DNA of 50,139 nucleotides from contig JASHOQ010000053.1 in NCBI GenBank assembly GCA_030041045.1, forward strand, positions 1 through 50,139, written 5' to 3'. This document shows, one piece after another, positions 1-7,906 of the stretch (position 1 is its first letter; each line of letters begins with the position of its first letter). A program made the position numbers and the translations under genes. The stretch is from Acidobacteriaceae bacterium. Its GTDB lineage: Bacteria; Acidobacteriota; Terriglobia; Terriglobales; Acidobacteriaceae. Below the pieces are notes generated by a model that saw nothing but the letters and a program-made list of their open reading frames with translations, had not been told where the DNA came from and did no database searches.

Positions 1-350
1 ATTCGCCGGATGGGCGCAAGGTGAAGTCAACGATTCATTGGGTGAGCGTGGCGCACGCGCTTTCGGCCGAGGTGCGGCTTTACGAGAAGCTTTTCTCGAA
101 GCCCGATCCCGGCGACGTGGCCGAGGGCGGAAGCTTTCTCGACAATCTGAATCCCCATTCGCTCGAGGTTGTGAGCGATGCCAAGCTCGAGCCTTCGCTC
201 GGGAGCGCGCAGCCCGGCGACCGCTTTCAGTTTGAGCGCGTGGGCTATTTCTGCGTGGATCCGGACTCGTCCGCGGGGAAGCTGGTTTTTAACCGCACGC
301 TGGCGCTGAAGGATTCGTGGGCGAAGATTGAGAAGAAGGCAGGAGCGTAG
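1..350 (+). CDS. glnS: Glutaminyl-tRNA synthetase, C-terminal end (partial)
   Basis: This is the 3' end of a gene that enters from the left edge; the reading frame is open from base 3 and stops with TAG at 348-350. The visible residues match the C-terminal anticodon-binding beta-barrel of class I glutaminyl-tRNA synthetase, with hallmark stretches [39 protein letters not shown] and [14 protein letters not shown]. The enzyme charges tRNA-Gln with glutamine in the cytoplasm. The catalytic Rossmann domain lies outside the window, so whether the gene is intact cannot be judged. Family recognition is strong because the tail is very conserved. Confidence 0.93.
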   Translation, partial: SPDGRKVKSTIHWVSVAHALSAEVRLYEKLFSKPDPGDVAEGGSFLDNLNPHSLEVVSDAKLEPSLGSAQPGDRFQFERVGYFCVDPDSSAGKLVFNRTLALKDSWAKIEKKAGA

Positions 351-359
351 AGGTAGGCT

Positions 360-875
360 GTGTCTGGGCGCATGGTTGACCTAACGAGCGATGTGAAGCG
401 CTTCTGGGGCGGATTCCTCGTCGATTTGAATGTCCAAGAGATGGTGGCCTTGTTGGGGAAGAAAGCGAGAATCACCCGCTACCGACATGATCGTGAGACA
501 GTTCACGAGGCGTGGGAAGAATCTCGAACCATCGTTACTTGCAACGAGGCAGATTTCATCCGGTACATCCTTGAACATTCCAAGCGCGACTCCGGGAAAC
601 GATGTCAGGACTGCTGGGGATTACTCGTCCTTCCGTCGGAAAGAATCGTGAGGGCCCGAGTCATCAGAAACGTGAAGAACGGGATTCTTGCCGGCGCTGA
701 GGTCATTCCGTGGTCTCTGGTCGCGTTTGCCAATCTCTGCGTGTCACTTCATCTGAATGGAACGGTTGGAGTTCGCAAGTTTCGACGCTGTGAACACTGC
801 AAAAGAGATAATCCTATAGAATCCGATTGGTACAATGACCTGCCAGAAATCGGGACCAGGACGACTTTCCGCTGA
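360..875 (+). CDS. PIN-like (DUF5615/Mut7-C type) domain protein
   Basis: 171 aa from GTG 360; an ATG at 372 is an alternative start, and the AGGTAGG at 351-357 is badly spaced for either. After a short leader the protein reads FLVDLNVQEMVALL, then RHDRETVHEAW and SRTIVTCNEADF, which resembles the acidic layout of DUF5615/Mut7-C PIN-like nucleases (usual form FLxDENL then IVTxDxDF). The second acidic residue of the N-terminal motif is Asn/Leu here, so activity is uncertain. These proteins usually pair with a DUF433 antitoxin, and none is seen beside it. The C-terminus carries a CxxC (CEHC) and is longer than a minimal DUF5615 protein. It follows glnS by 9 nt and may be read through from it. 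Confidence 0.6.
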   Translation: MSGRMVDLTSDVKRFWGGFLVDLNVQEMVALLGKKARITRYRHDRETVHEAWEESRTIVTCNEADFIRYILEHSKRDSGKRCQDCWGLLVLPSERIVRARVIRNVKNGILAGAEVIPWSLVAFANLCVSLHLNGTVGVRKFRRCEHCKRDNPIESDWYNDLPEIGTRTTFR

Positions 876-944
876 AGCGTGCCGGCAATCAGGGACGAGT
901 GACCCAGATCTCGCTTGTCGTACCTCGGAAAGCGATTCCGTTAT

Positions 945-1328
945 CTAAATCCGCACCAATTGCGGCAGCGCATCGAAGTGCACGTCGCGGGCGCAGAGCA
1001 CGAGAGAATGTTGCAACACCAGCGCCGCGATCCACATGTCGTTGGTGGGAATCGGCGTTCCCTGCTTGCGCAGTTGCCGGTAGACTTGCGCGTAGTGATG
1101 CGTGGTCTGCTCGTCGGCGTAGAGAATGCCCACGCCCGGCTTGAGCAGGAAGCGGCGCAGGACGGCTTCGTTGCGCACCCCCTGGGCGCCGGCGGCAAAG
1201 CCAGCGCGAAGTTCTCCGAGGACGACAAACGGCAACCAGACCTCATCGGCGGTGGCGATCAGATTGGCAACAAATTCGTCGCCGCGAGACAGGTCAGAGT
1301 ATCGGTTGGTGTCGAGGGCAATCCTCAT
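945..1328 (-). CDS. vapC: PIN-domain toxin, VapC/FitB type
   Basis: 127 aa. The four acidic positions of a PIN ribonuclease are visible: D6 in MRIALDTN, E39 in VVLGEL, D97 in IPTNDMWIAA and D115 in LCARDVHFD. Such toxins cleave RNA, often initiator tRNA or rRNA, when released from their antitoxin. The gene lies 36 nt downstream of the small ribbon-helix-helix gene at 1365-1607 on the same strand, giving the usual antitoxin-toxin order. Length and motif spacing are normal, so it looks intact. The RNA target cannot be inferred from sequence. Confidence 0.9.
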   Translation of the reverse strand: MRIALDTNRYSDLSRGDEFVANLIATADEVWLPFVVLGELRAGFAAGAQGVRNEAVLRRFLLKPGVGILYADEQTTHHYAQVYRQLRKQGTPIPTNDMWIAALVLQHSLVLCARDVHFDALPQLVRI

Positions 1329-1364
1329 CGTTCAAAAACGTCCCCGCGATTCCCGGGCGGACGG

Positions 1365-1607
1365 TCACCGCCACATCCCTTCGTCGATTTTCTGCTGGTC
1401 TGCAAGCGCGCTGTCGAATGCAGCATCCTCCTGCCATGTGCCTGTAATGTCGGTGATATCTCGCTTGACTTGCTCGCGCTCCGCCAGGCCCGCGCCGCGC
1501 ACCAGGGCCTGAACGGCCACTTCGTTGAGGCTCTTGCCCTGCTCGCGAGCGGCGCTGCGCAGTGCGGCATCAAGATAATCCGGGATATTGCGGATAGTGT
1601 ACTGCAT
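1365..1607 (-). CDS. FitA-like ribbon-helix-helix antitoxin
   Basis: 80 aa, starting at ATG 1607. The N-terminus (MQYTIRNIPDYLDAALRSAA, then SLNEVAVQAL) is the typical ribbon-helix-helix DNA-binding fold of FitA/VapB antitoxins. The acidic tail would bind and block the PIN toxin encoded just downstream at 945-1328. I chose this start because it gives the canonical fold start and sits 6 nt downstream of a strong -10 hexamer. The frame is open further upstream, but that part runs into a dispersed repeat and has no family similarity. A 7-bp inverted repeat over the -10 is a likely autoregulatory operator. Confidence 0.87.
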   Translation of the reverse strand: MQYTIRNIPDYLDAALRSAAREQGKSLNEVAVQALVRGAGLAEREQVKRDITDITGTWQEDAAFDSALADQQKIDEGMWR

Positions 1608-1648
1608 GCATCGATTGTAGGCGATGCAGGCATTCTTTGCAAGCAACT
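1607..1648 (-). promoter_or_regulatory. Promoter and operator of the FitA/VapC-type pair
   Basis: On the minus strand TTGCAA, a 17-nt spacer and TACAAT (plus-strand ATTGTA at 1614-1619) precede the antitoxin ATG by 6 nt, so the transcript probably begins at or next to the start codon. The inverted repeat TGCATCG (1607-1613) and CGATGCA (1622-1628) brackets the -10 hexamer, as expected for autorepression by the ribbon-helix-helix antitoxin. Confidence 0.6.
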
Positions 1649-1724
1649 GAAAATTCCTCTTGCGAGATGCGACTCTACCGCGCTTTGAGAGAATTTCGGT
1701 AGCAGGCCAGTTAGAAAGAATCAT

Positions 1725-1790
1725 CCCCCAGGGGCTGAAGCCCCGATTCAATTTGATCCACTTGCGGCACGGCTGAAGCCGTGCCCTTCC
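1725..1790. repeat. Dispersed double-hairpin repeat (CTGAAG-loop type)
   Basis: Two palindromes about 22 nt apart, GGGGCTGAAGCCCC (1731-1744) and GGCACGGCTGAAGCCGTGCC (1767-1786), both with a CTGAAG centre. Related pairs recur inside lhr at 12942-13013 and 16611-16686. The spacing and the shared CTGAAG loop suggest a REP/BIME-like unit. Confidence 0.7.
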
Positions 1791-1858
1791 AAGGCAAATC
1801 CAAGCTGAGCCATGACGAGAATTTCGGAAGAGAGATTGAATGCGATGGCGAGTGTGCC

Positions 1859-2608
1859 ATGGCAATGAACCGGATGGTACGCGCGGCTTATCGGCGGCTG
1901 GGCATCCAGCATGTGGGCCGGCGGAGGGTGCGGGACCTGGTCGACTTCATCGAGGACCGCGCCATCAGTCTCGTGATCGACGTAGGCGCGAACGTGGGCC
2001 AATTCGGCGCGTGGCTGCGGCGGAACGGGTTTCGCGGGAAGATTCTTTCCTTCGAGCCTGGTAAAGCCGAGTACCTGGCGCTTTCGCGCCGGGCGCAAAG
2101 TGACGGCAACTGGGAGGCATTCCATTGCGGCCTGGGCGCGCAACCCGGGACAGCGATGCTGCACGTCTCGCGGCTTTCGGTGTTCAATTCGTTTCTGGAG
2201 CTGAGCGCGGCGGCGCGGCGGCACGATGAACGCATGATGGTGGATCACATGGAGGAGATCGTGGTGCGGACGCTGGATGAGGTCGATGTTCCGCCTTCGG
2301 CAAAGGTCCTGCTGAAAATTGACACGCAGGGGTATGAACGGCAGGTACTCGAGGGTGGGCGCGAAAGCCTCCGGCGCATGAGCGGAATCATGATGGAGCT
2401 GCCCGTGATTCGCACGTATGAGGGCGAATGGGCCTTCCACGAAGCCATCGAGTATATGGCCGAGGCTGGGTTTGTGCCGGCGCAGATGCAGCCCGTGGGC
2501 TTTCACACCGCGGACAAGACAGCGGCGGTGGAGTTCGACTGCCTGTTCCGGCCGAAGAGCGAGATCGACGGCGCGGAGAGCGAGCGGGTCAGCAAGTCAG
2601 CGGGTTAG
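1859..2608 (+). CDS. FkbM-family SAM-dependent methyltransferase
   Basis: 249 aa if started at ATG 1859; ATG 1865 and an upstream ATG at 1781 are possible, but 1781 lies inside a dispersed repeat. A Rossmann SAM-binding motif VIDVGANVGQFG lies at residues 39-50, an acidic ribose-binding residue at SFEPG (about 64-68), and the FkbM signature LKIDTQGYE with VLEGG further on. FkbM enzymes O-methylate sugars or natural products; here the substrate is unknown because no glycan or polyketide genes are adjacent. The C-terminal tail after FRPKSEIDG is low-complexity and runs into repetitive DNA. Confidence 0.85.
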   Translation: MAMNRMVRAAYRRLGIQHVGRRRVRDLVDFIEDRAISLVIDVGANVGQFGAWLRRNGFRGKILSFEPGKAEYLALSRRAQSDGNWEAFHCGLGAQPGTAMLHVSRLSVFNSFLELSAAARRHDERMMVDHMEEIVVRTLDEVDVPPSAKVLLKIDTQGYERQVLEGGRESLRRMSGIMMELPVIRTYEGEWAFHEAIEYMAEAGFVPAQMQPVGFHTADKTAAVEFDCLFRPKSEIDGAESERVSKSAG

Positions 2609-2725
2609 CGAGTCGGCGAGCCGGCGGGTTAGCGGCGTTTGCGGAGATGGCTTGCGTGGCGGCCGAAGGCCTGACTCTTTCTGCCGGGACTCAAGTTTGC
2701 CGATCAGTTCCCTGCCTTGCCCGGC

Positions 2726-3229
2726 TTATTTGCCGACCACATCGATAGGGACGGTGATGGTTTTCGGCGGGAGGCACTCGTTGTCAGTGCAGGCCTGGTA
2801 GTGGAGTTTGGCCTGGATGGGGTGGTCGCCCGCGTCAGCGACCATGCGCGTGCGAAGGACGAAGTCGCCGGTGTAGACGCTGAGCCTGGTGCTGGGATCG
2901 ATGGGCAGGGTGATTTCGGCACCGGCGGGATAAATGGCTGCCTCGAAGCGCACGCCTGCGCCTGCGGGAAACGAGAGCGTGGTGGGAATGAGGAAGCTGC
3001 TCGTGGGCGTGTGCGAGTTGATGTGCAGTCCCCGCGCGACGCGGAAGTGCAGCTCGACAGCGGTGGGCTTACCGGCTGTGACGGCGACCTGGCTGGGATA
3101 GAGGTAAGTGACAGCGTCCGTCGCCATGGGCGAGTGCGCAGGCGGATGGGCGGGAACGATTTGCGGGCGCAGGGTGAGCGTTGACAGCGGGACAACCAGG
3201 AATGCGACCATGCGCCGGATGCAGTTCAT
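2726..3229 (-). CDS. Secreted DsbD N-terminal-like (thiol-disulfide) domain protein
   Basis: 167 aa from ATG 3229. A basic, then hydrophobic N-terminus (MNCIRRMVAFLVVPLSTLTL) is a signal peptide. The rest is the immunoglobulin-like nDsbD fold, with HFRVARGLHINSHTP and a cysteine pair C147 and C152 in ACTDNECLPP, similar to the redox-active pair of E. coli nDsbD. It lacks the membrane and thioredoxin domains of full DsbD, so it would act as a stand-alone periplasmic thiol carrier. It follows the TlpA-like gene on the same strand (gap 3230-3344 holds a hairpin repeat), so the two probably work together in envelope disulfide reduction or cytochrome c maturation. The frame upstream of 3229 only reads through the repeat. 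Confidence 0.8.
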   Translation of the reverse strand: MNCIRRMVAFLVVPLSTLTLRPQIVPAHPPAHSPMATDAVTYLYPSQVAVTAGKPTAVELHFRVARGLHINSHTPTSSFLIPTTLSFPAGAGVRFEAAIYPAGAEITLPIDPSTRLSVYTGDFVLRTRMVADAGDHPIQAKLHYQACTDNECLPPKTITVPIDVVGK

Positions 3230-3260
3230 TGCCACGATTCGTTGCGGAGAGTCCTCGATT

Positions 3261-3295
3261 TCCCAGGTCTCAAAATCGAGACCTGGGGCACCCAG
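3261..3295. repeat. Dispersed hairpin repeat, AGGTCTC-stem type
   Basis: CCCAGGTCTC and GAGACCTGGG form a 10-bp stem around a six-base loop, followed by GCACCCAG. Copies with the same flanks and the same or altered but still paired stems occur at 7853, 12891, 13031, 15648 and 39051. Confidence 0.8.
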
Positions 3296-3344
3296 TTCCA
3301 GTGGCGAGGCATGCGGGGCTGGCCCGCTGCACGATCTCCTCATC

Positions 3345-4016
3345 TCATTGCGCCAGCGCCTTTTTGATGTTGGCTTCCATGACGCTCTCCGACGAAAGGC
3401 CTATCTGCGCTGCGACCACGTTTCCCTTGCGATCGAGAAAGAACGACGTGGGCAGCTCGTCAAGCCCGCCGTAGGGCGTGCTGATGCTGTCGCCGTTGAT
3501 GAGGACCGGGTAAGGCATTTTTTCATGCTGGACAAATGCGCCCACGTCCGCTTTGTTCTTGGCCCAGCCAGCCTTGTCGCCCGGCGCCAGGTCGTCGCCT
3601 TCGGTGTCGATGCCCAGAACCTCGAAGCCCTGCGAAGCGTACTTGTTGCGCAGCTCCACGAGCCAGGGAGTTTCAATGATGCAGGGGCCGCACCAGGTGG
3701 CCCAGAAGTTGAGGAGCACGGCTTTGCCACGGTAGCTCGCGAGCGAAACTTTCTTCCCGGCCAGGTCCTCGAGAACGAAGGCGGGCGCGGGTTTGTCCTT
3801 GAGATTCGCAGCGGCGTCGGCGAGGGGTGAGCCCGGGTCGGCGGCAACCGAGGCGTCAGCGATGAGTTCGCCCTGATGCTCTGCCAGGATGCGCGCGCGC
3901 TCGGCGGCCTGCTGGCGATATTCCCAGTTGGCCCAACCCGCCCAGGCGAAGACCGCCAGAAGAAAAATGACCGCGCAGAGAACCAGGGTGTTCGGCCGGA
4001 TGGGGAAAGACGTCAT
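3345..4016 (-). CDS. Membrane-anchored TlpA/ResA-type thioredoxin-like protein
   Basis: 223 aa. One N-terminal transmembrane helix (about residues 10-28) anchors a redoxin domain in the periplasm. The active site is WCGPC (W108, C109, C112), preceded by APAFVLEDLAGKKVSLASYRGKAVLLNFWATW and followed later by a cis-proline region ELPTSFFLDRKG. TlpA/ResA proteins reduce disulfides in apocytochrome c or other envelope proteins. The downstream DsbD-N-like gene fits a shared redox function. A TACAAT hexamer lies 7 nt before the ATG, suggesting a leaderless transcript. Confidence 0.9.
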   Translation of the reverse strand: MTSFPIRPNTLVLCAVIFLLAVFAWAGWANWEYRQQAAERARILAEHQGELIADASVAADPGSPLADAAANLKDKPAPAFVLEDLAGKKVSLASYRGKAVLLNFWATWCGPCIIETPWLVELRNKYASQGFEVLGIDTEGDDLAPGDKAGWAKNKADVGAFVQHEKMPYPVLINGDSISTPYGGLDELPTSFFLDRKGNVVAAQIGLSSESVMEANIKKALAQ

Positions 4017-4029
4017 GAGTTCTATTGTA
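4017..4029 (-). promoter_or_regulatory. -10 element of the tlpA-like gene
   Basis: On the minus strand TACAAT (plus 4024-4029) ends 7 nt before the ATG at 4016. No Shine-Dalgarno sequence fits in this space, so a leaderless mRNA is likely. A -35 is not obvious. Confidence 0.5.
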
Positions 4030-4040
4030 CGAGGGAACGG

Positions 4041-4206
4041 AAGTCAGGGGTCAGGGGTCAGGGATCAGGGATCAGAGATCGGCCCTAAGTGGCTGGTGGT
4101 TAGAGATTGGCTCCCTTGGCTCCTTAATCCCTCAGTGCCTCAGTCCCCTCAGTCCCTGGGTCCGTCACGCTCTCAGCGTCTGAACCCTGATCCCTTGCCC
4201 CTGCGT
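4041..4206. repeat. Imperfect GTCAGGG/ATCAGGG tandem repeat region
   Basis: Irregular 7-8 bp units (GTCAGGG, ATCAGGG) at 4041-4083 are followed at 4126-4206 by similar units in the opposite sense (CCTCAGTC, CCCTGATC). The two arms are partly complementary and could fold together. The same motif recurs at 5234, 15700, 16481, 16709, 17258, 20816, 22797, 22921 and 37451. Confidence 0.7.
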
Positions 4207-4225
4207 TTGTTACCATCAGAAGCCG

Positions 4226-5227
4226 ATGAACCCTTCGAACCAACGGAATGCGGAGGGCTTTGCGCCGGCGGCGCTGGTGCGCACGGAGGCGGCGGCGCTG
4301 GAGGCGCTCGCCGCACGGCTCGAATCTGCAATGGCGGAGCCGTTTGCGCGCGCCGTGGAGTTGGTGCTGCGCTGCGGCGCGGCCAACGGGCGCGTGGTGG
4401 TGACAGGGATGGGCAAGAGCGGGATCATTGCGCAGAAGATTGCGGCCACGCTCAGCTCCACGGGATCGCCGGCGCTGTTTCTGCACCCGGCCGAAGCCGT
4501 GCACGGCGACGTGGGCGTGGTGCTCAAGGGCGACGTGGTGATTGCGCTTTCGGCGAGCGGCGAGACGGAGGAGATTCTGCGTCTGCTCGCCCACGTGAAG
4601 CGCAAAGGCGACGCGCTGGTGAGCTTCTGCTGCGATCTGTGCTCGACGCTTGCGCAGGCGAGCGATGTGGCGCTCGATTGCGGCGTGGAGCGCGAGGCCT
4701 GTGGGCTGAACCTGGCGCCGACGGCCTCGACCACAACCATGCTGGCGCTGGGCGATGCGCTCGCCGTCGCCGTGAGCCTGCGCAAGGGTTTTCGGGCGGA
4801 GGATTTTGCCGACCTGCATCCGGGCGGCAAGCTGGGCAAACGCTTAGCTAAAGTACGCGACCTGATGCACGCGGGCGCGGACGTACCGGCGGTTGCGCCG
4901 CAAACGCGCATGGCGGATGTGATTTACGAGATGTCGTCAAAGAAGCTGGGCATGACCACGGTCGAGGAGAACGGCCGCCTGCGCGGGGTGATTTCCGATG
5001 GCGATTTGCGCCGGCTGCTGGAGCGCGAGGGCGGAGCGGCGCTGAGCCGAACGGCGGGCGAGGCCATGAACGCGAACCCGAAGACGATTGGCGGCGAGGA
5101 GTTGGCGGCGCGGGCGCTGGCGATTCTCGAGGAGAAGAAGATTACTTCGCTGGTGGTGGTGGATGCGGATGGGCGCGTGGAAGGCGTGGTGCATCTGCAC
5201 GACCTGTGGGGCGTAGAGATGATTTGA
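4226..5227 (+). CDS. kdsD: Arabinose-5-phosphate isomerase (KpsF/GutQ family)
   Basis: 333 aa, the normal length. An SIS sugar-isomerase domain holds GMGKSG (61-66), HPAEAVHGD (about 87-95) and SASGETEE, followed by two CBS domains in the C-terminal 120 residues (VRDLMHAGADVPAV onward, and AGEAMNANPKTI onward). The enzyme interconverts ribulose-5-phosphate and arabinose-5-phosphate, the first step to the lipopolysaccharide sugar Kdo. Other kds genes are not adjacent. A TACCAT hexamer at 4211-4216 stands 9 nt before the ATG and there is no clear Shine-Dalgarno sequence. Confidence 0.92.
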   Translation: MNPSNQRNAEGFAPAALVRTEAAALEALAARLESAMAEPFARAVELVLRCGAANGRVVVTGMGKSGIIAQKIAATLSSTGSPALFLHPAEAVHGDVGVVLKGDVVIALSASGETEEILRLLAHVKRKGDALVSFCCDLCSTLAQASDVALDCGVEREACGLNLAPTASTTTMLALGDALAVAVSLRKGFRAEDFADLHPGGKLGKRLAKVRDLMHAGADVPAVAPQTRMADVIYEMSSKKLGMTTVEENGRLRGVISDGDLRRLLEREGGAALSRTAGEAMNANPKTIGGEELAARALAILEEKKITSLVVVDADGRVEGVVHLHDLWGVEMI

Positions 5228-5233
5228 AGAACG

Positions 5234-5285
5234 AGTGGTCAGTGGTCAGCGATCGGTGGTCAGTGGTCAGTGATCGGTGGTCAGT
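5234..5285. repeat. GTGGTCAGT/GATCGGTG short tandem repeat
   Basis: Alternating GTGGTCAGTGGTCAG and GATCG units, about three rounds, immediately after kdsD. It belongs to the same loose class of GGTCAG/GATCAG arrays seen elsewhere in the window. Confidence 0.65.
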
Positions 5286-5686
5286 CTGGCCAACCACGAC
5301 CGGCTCCGCAAACTTTGAGGACACAAGCTGCAGCCACTTCATTCTGCGTCTGCCATCGAGCGAATCCAAACCTCTTTAAGGAGCGACCGCAGATCCTTTG
5401 ACTCCGGTCGCCCGGGCGGCCTGCGATCGGGATGACAGATTCAGTTTGATTGGAGTTTCAGAATGAGCCGCGCGTGTCAGCGTTGACGCGGGCATGTGTG
5501 CGCGATGACACGGCCCGGGAACCGCAGCTCCTTGTCTACGTCGTTTGTTTTCAGTCACCCGAGAGATGGGCCTCCGTTTGCACTCCCTCGCTGGCAGGTG
5601 CAGAGGAGGAGGCGCGCGGTGGTGGCAACTTCTGTGGCCACGTGGCTGGCGTTGGGAAGCACGGCGAGGACTGAACCGGCGAAGAG

Positions 5687-5782
5687 CCTGAAACGGGGCT
5701 CGAAACAGGGCCTGAAACACAGCTTGCGAAAGACCCTGAAACAGCGCCTGAAAGAGCGGCTGAGACGGCGGCTGAGACAGCG
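5687..5782. repeat. 12-bp tandem repeat, eight units
   Basis: Eight consecutive 12-bp units with consensus CCTGAAACAGCG (5687, 5699, 5711, 5723, 5735, 5747, 5759, 5771). The units drift gradually, the last two reading GCTGAGACGGCG and GCTGAGACAGCG. The period is a multiple of three and lies in the proS frame, where it would encode a basic four-residue repeat (LKQR-like). Confidence 0.85.
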
Positions 5783-5890
5783 CGAACATTTAGAATGGAA
5801 CCTGTTGTCATTCTGTTCTTGCGTCTGCCAGCGTCGTGGACCCAAGACTCGTCGAGGAACAACCGCAGATCCTTCGACTCCGGTCGCCTC

Positions 5891-5926
5891 GCTCCCCACG
5901 GACCAAGACCTGTCCGTGGGGGCCCC
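5891..5926. repeat. Hairpin repeat with AAGACCT loop
   Basis: CCCCACGGAC and GTCCGTGGGG form a 10-bp stem around CAAGACCT, followed by GCCCC. A copy inside lhr at 12473-12510 has a nearly identical loop (GAAGACCT) but a different, still fully paired stem. Confidence 0.75.
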
Positions 5927-6020
5927 GACGGCGGCGACGTTTGCTGAGGATGAAGGCGGTTCCGAGGCGGGCCTGAGGGGTCCGACCCTGCGGGGACGGG
6001 AAGGTTTGCGCACGCTCTCT

Positions 6021-7841
6021 ATGCATCGTTGGTCGAAGCTCTTCATTCCCACACTGCGCGAGGCCCCGGCCGATGCCGAGGTGGCCAGCCACAAGCTGCT
6101 GGTGCGCGCCGGCTATATTCGCCAGCTGGGCGCGGGCCTTTACAACTACATCTTTCTCGGGCAGCGGTCGCTGAATAAGATCATCGCCATTGTGCGCGAG
6201 GAGATGGACAGGATCGGGCAGGAGTTTTACCTGCCCGGCCTTCTGCCCAAGGAGCCGTGGGTGGAGAGCGGGCGCTGGACGGCGATCGGCGAGAGCATGT
6301 TCCGCCTGAAGGACCGCAAGGGCGCTGACCTGTGCCTGGGCTTTACGCACGAAGAGATCATGACGCAGATTGCGCGCAGCGAGGTGCGCAGCTACAAGCA
6401 GCTGCCGCAGATCTGGTACCAGATCCAGACCAAGTTCCGCGATGAGCCGCGGCCGAAGTCGGGCCTGCTGCGCGTGCGGCAGTTCATCATGAAGGACTCG
6501 TACTCGTTCGACCTGAATGAGGCGGGGCTGGACGAGAGCTACAACCAGCACGACGAGGTGTACCGCGCCATCTTTACGCGCTGCGGGCTCAAGTTCGTAG
6601 TGGTGGAGGCGGATTCGGGCGCGATGGGCGGCTCGCAGTCGCAGGAGTTCATGGTGTACACGGATGCGGGCGAGGACCAGATTGTGAGCTGCCCCAAGTG
6701 CGGGTACGCGGCGAATCTGGAGAAAGCCGTTTCGCGGCTGGAGCCGGTCGAGGAGATGGCGCCGACGGGGGATGGAAAACCGGAGCTGGTGCATACGCCC
6801 GGGTGCGCGGCCATTCCGGATGTGGCGGCGTTCTTCAAAATTTCACCGGCGAGCGACATCAAGTGCGTGGCGTACATGGCGCTGAAACGCGGGGCCGGCG
6901 GAAAGAAGGACGCGGCCAAAGACGCAAATGGGGACACCTGGCATGGCGTGGCGGTGTTTTTGCGCGGCGACCACCAGGTGAACGAGACCAAGCTGACGAA
7001 TGTGATCGGCGCGCGCGAACTGCGCACCATGCAGACTGAAGAATTGCAGCGCTACTTCAACGGGCCGGCCGGGTACCTGGGGCCGGTGGGACTGAAGGTG
7101 GACGGGCAGGCGCTCGCCGATGGTTTGACGGTGGTGGCGGACAAGGCGCTCGAAGGGCGCAAGAATATGGTGTGCGGGGCGAACAAGCTGGATTATCACC
7201 TGCGCAACGTGTCGCCGGGGCGCGACTTCGGCTGGACGCTCATGGCCGACATCCGCAACGTGAATGAGGGCGAAGGCTGCCCGGCAGAGGGTTGCAGCGG
7301 CAGGCTGGTTGTGGGCCGCGCGGTCGAAGTCGGCCATATCTTCAAGCTCGGCGACAAGTACACAAAATCGATGGGCGCGCGGGTGCTGGATGAAAACGGC
7401 AAGGAAGTGACGCCGATCATGGGCTGCTATGGGATCGGGATCGAGCGGATTTTGACCGCGGCCATCGAGCAGTCGAATGACGCCAACGGCTTCTGGCTGC
7501 CGGCCTCGATTGCGCCGTTTACGGTGCTGGTGACCATTACGAATGTTGCGGATGCGGCGCTGAAGAAGACCGGCGAAGAGCTCGCCTGCGAACTTGAAAG
7601 CGCAGGACTGGATGTGCTGCTGGATGACCGGGACGAGCGCGCCGGCGTCAAATTCAAAGACGCGGACCTCATCGGCATTCCCTACCGCATCAATGTAGGC
7701 AAGAACGCGGCGGGCGGGCAGGTGGAACTGGTGACGCGGGCGCGCACGTACCGTGAAGATGTGGCGCTTGCCGACACGGTGGCGCTGGTGAAGGAGCGCG
7801 TGCAAGAAGAAAGACTCCTGACGGAGGTTGTGGCGGGGTAA
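6021..7841 (+). CDS. proS: Proline--tRNA ligase (bacterial type with editing insertion)
   Basis: 606 aa from ATG 6021, where family similarity begins ([20 protein letters not shown]). Class II motif 1 (about 34-75), motif 2 ([21 protein letters not shown]) and motif 3 ([11 protein letters not shown]) are present. Between motifs 2 and 3 lies the INS editing domain that clears mischarged alanine ([12 protein letters not shown] and the HQVNETKL region). The C-terminal anticodon-binding domain ends with GGQVELV. The enzyme charges tRNA-Pro. The frame is open for 525 nt upstream through repeats, but that extension has no similarity to the family. No Shine-Dalgarno sequence is evident; GGGAAGG lies about 16 nt before the ATG. 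Confidence 0.93.
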   Translation: MHRWSKLFIPTLREAPADAEVASHKLLVRAGYIRQLGAGLYNYIFLGQRSLNKIIAIVREEMDRIGQEFYLPGLLPKEPWVESGRWTAIGESMFRLKDRKGADLCLGFTHEEIMTQIARSEVRSYKQLPQIWYQIQTKFRDEPRPKSGLLRVRQFIMKDSYSFDLNEAGLDESYNQHDEVYRAIFTRCGLKFVVVEADSGAMGGSQSQEFMVYTDAGEDQIVSCPKCGYAANLEKAVSRLEPVEEMAPTGDGKPELVHTPGCAAIPDVAAFFKISPASDIKCVAYMALKRGAGGKKDAAKDANGDTWHGVAVFLRGDHQVNETKLTNVIGARELRTMQTEELQRYFNGPAGYLGPVGLKVDGQALADGLTVVADKALEGRKNMVCGANKLDYHLRNVSPGRDFGWTLMADIRNVNEGEGCPAEGCSGRLVVGRAVEVGHIFKLGDKYTKSMGARVLDENGKEVTPIMGCYGIGIERILTAAIEQSNDANGFWLPASIAPFTVLVTITNVADAALKKTGEELACELESAGLDVLLDDRDERAGVKFKDADLIGIPYRINVGKNAAGGQVELVTRARTYREDVALADTVALVKERVQEERLLTEVVAG

Positions 7842-7852
7842 ATGTCACGGTT

Positions 7853-7885
7853 TCCCAGGTCTCAGAATCGAGACCTGGGGCACCC
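7853..7885. repeat. Dispersed hairpin repeat, AGGTCTC-stem type
   Basis: CCCAGGTCTC, a short loop and GAGACCTGGG followed by GCACCC, between proS and the penicillin-binding protein gene. Near-identical to the copy at 3261-3295. Confidence 0.8.
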
Positions 7886-7906
7886 GAGGGATCGCAGGAA
7901 ACAGGA

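Larger units (their letters stand above)
5228..6020. other. 793-nt gene-free, repeat-filled region upstream of proS
   Basis: No convincing gene was found on either strand. The region holds GTGGTCAGT-type repeats (5234-5285), two related copies of a segment containing CGTCTGCCA and CCGCAGATCCTT (5339-5439 and 5808-5892), an eight-unit 12-bp tandem repeat (5687-5782), and a GC-rich hairpin (5891-5926). The proS reading frame stays open back to 5496, but this stretch has no family similarity. Confidence 0.7.

Noticed and set aside
1725..1858. Start of the FkbM gene at 1781
   Set aside because: That ATG lies inside a dispersed palindrome, and the added residues have no family similarity; 1859 or 1865 is better.
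5496..6020. 175-codon N-terminal extension of ProS
   Set aside because: The frame is open, but the sequence is repeat-derived, has no family similarity, and ProS similarity starts exactly at the ATG at 6021.
5228..6020. T-box or other riboswitch upstream of proS
   Set aside because: No T-box sequence, specifier loop or terminator/antiterminator pair was found; the region is explained by repeats.
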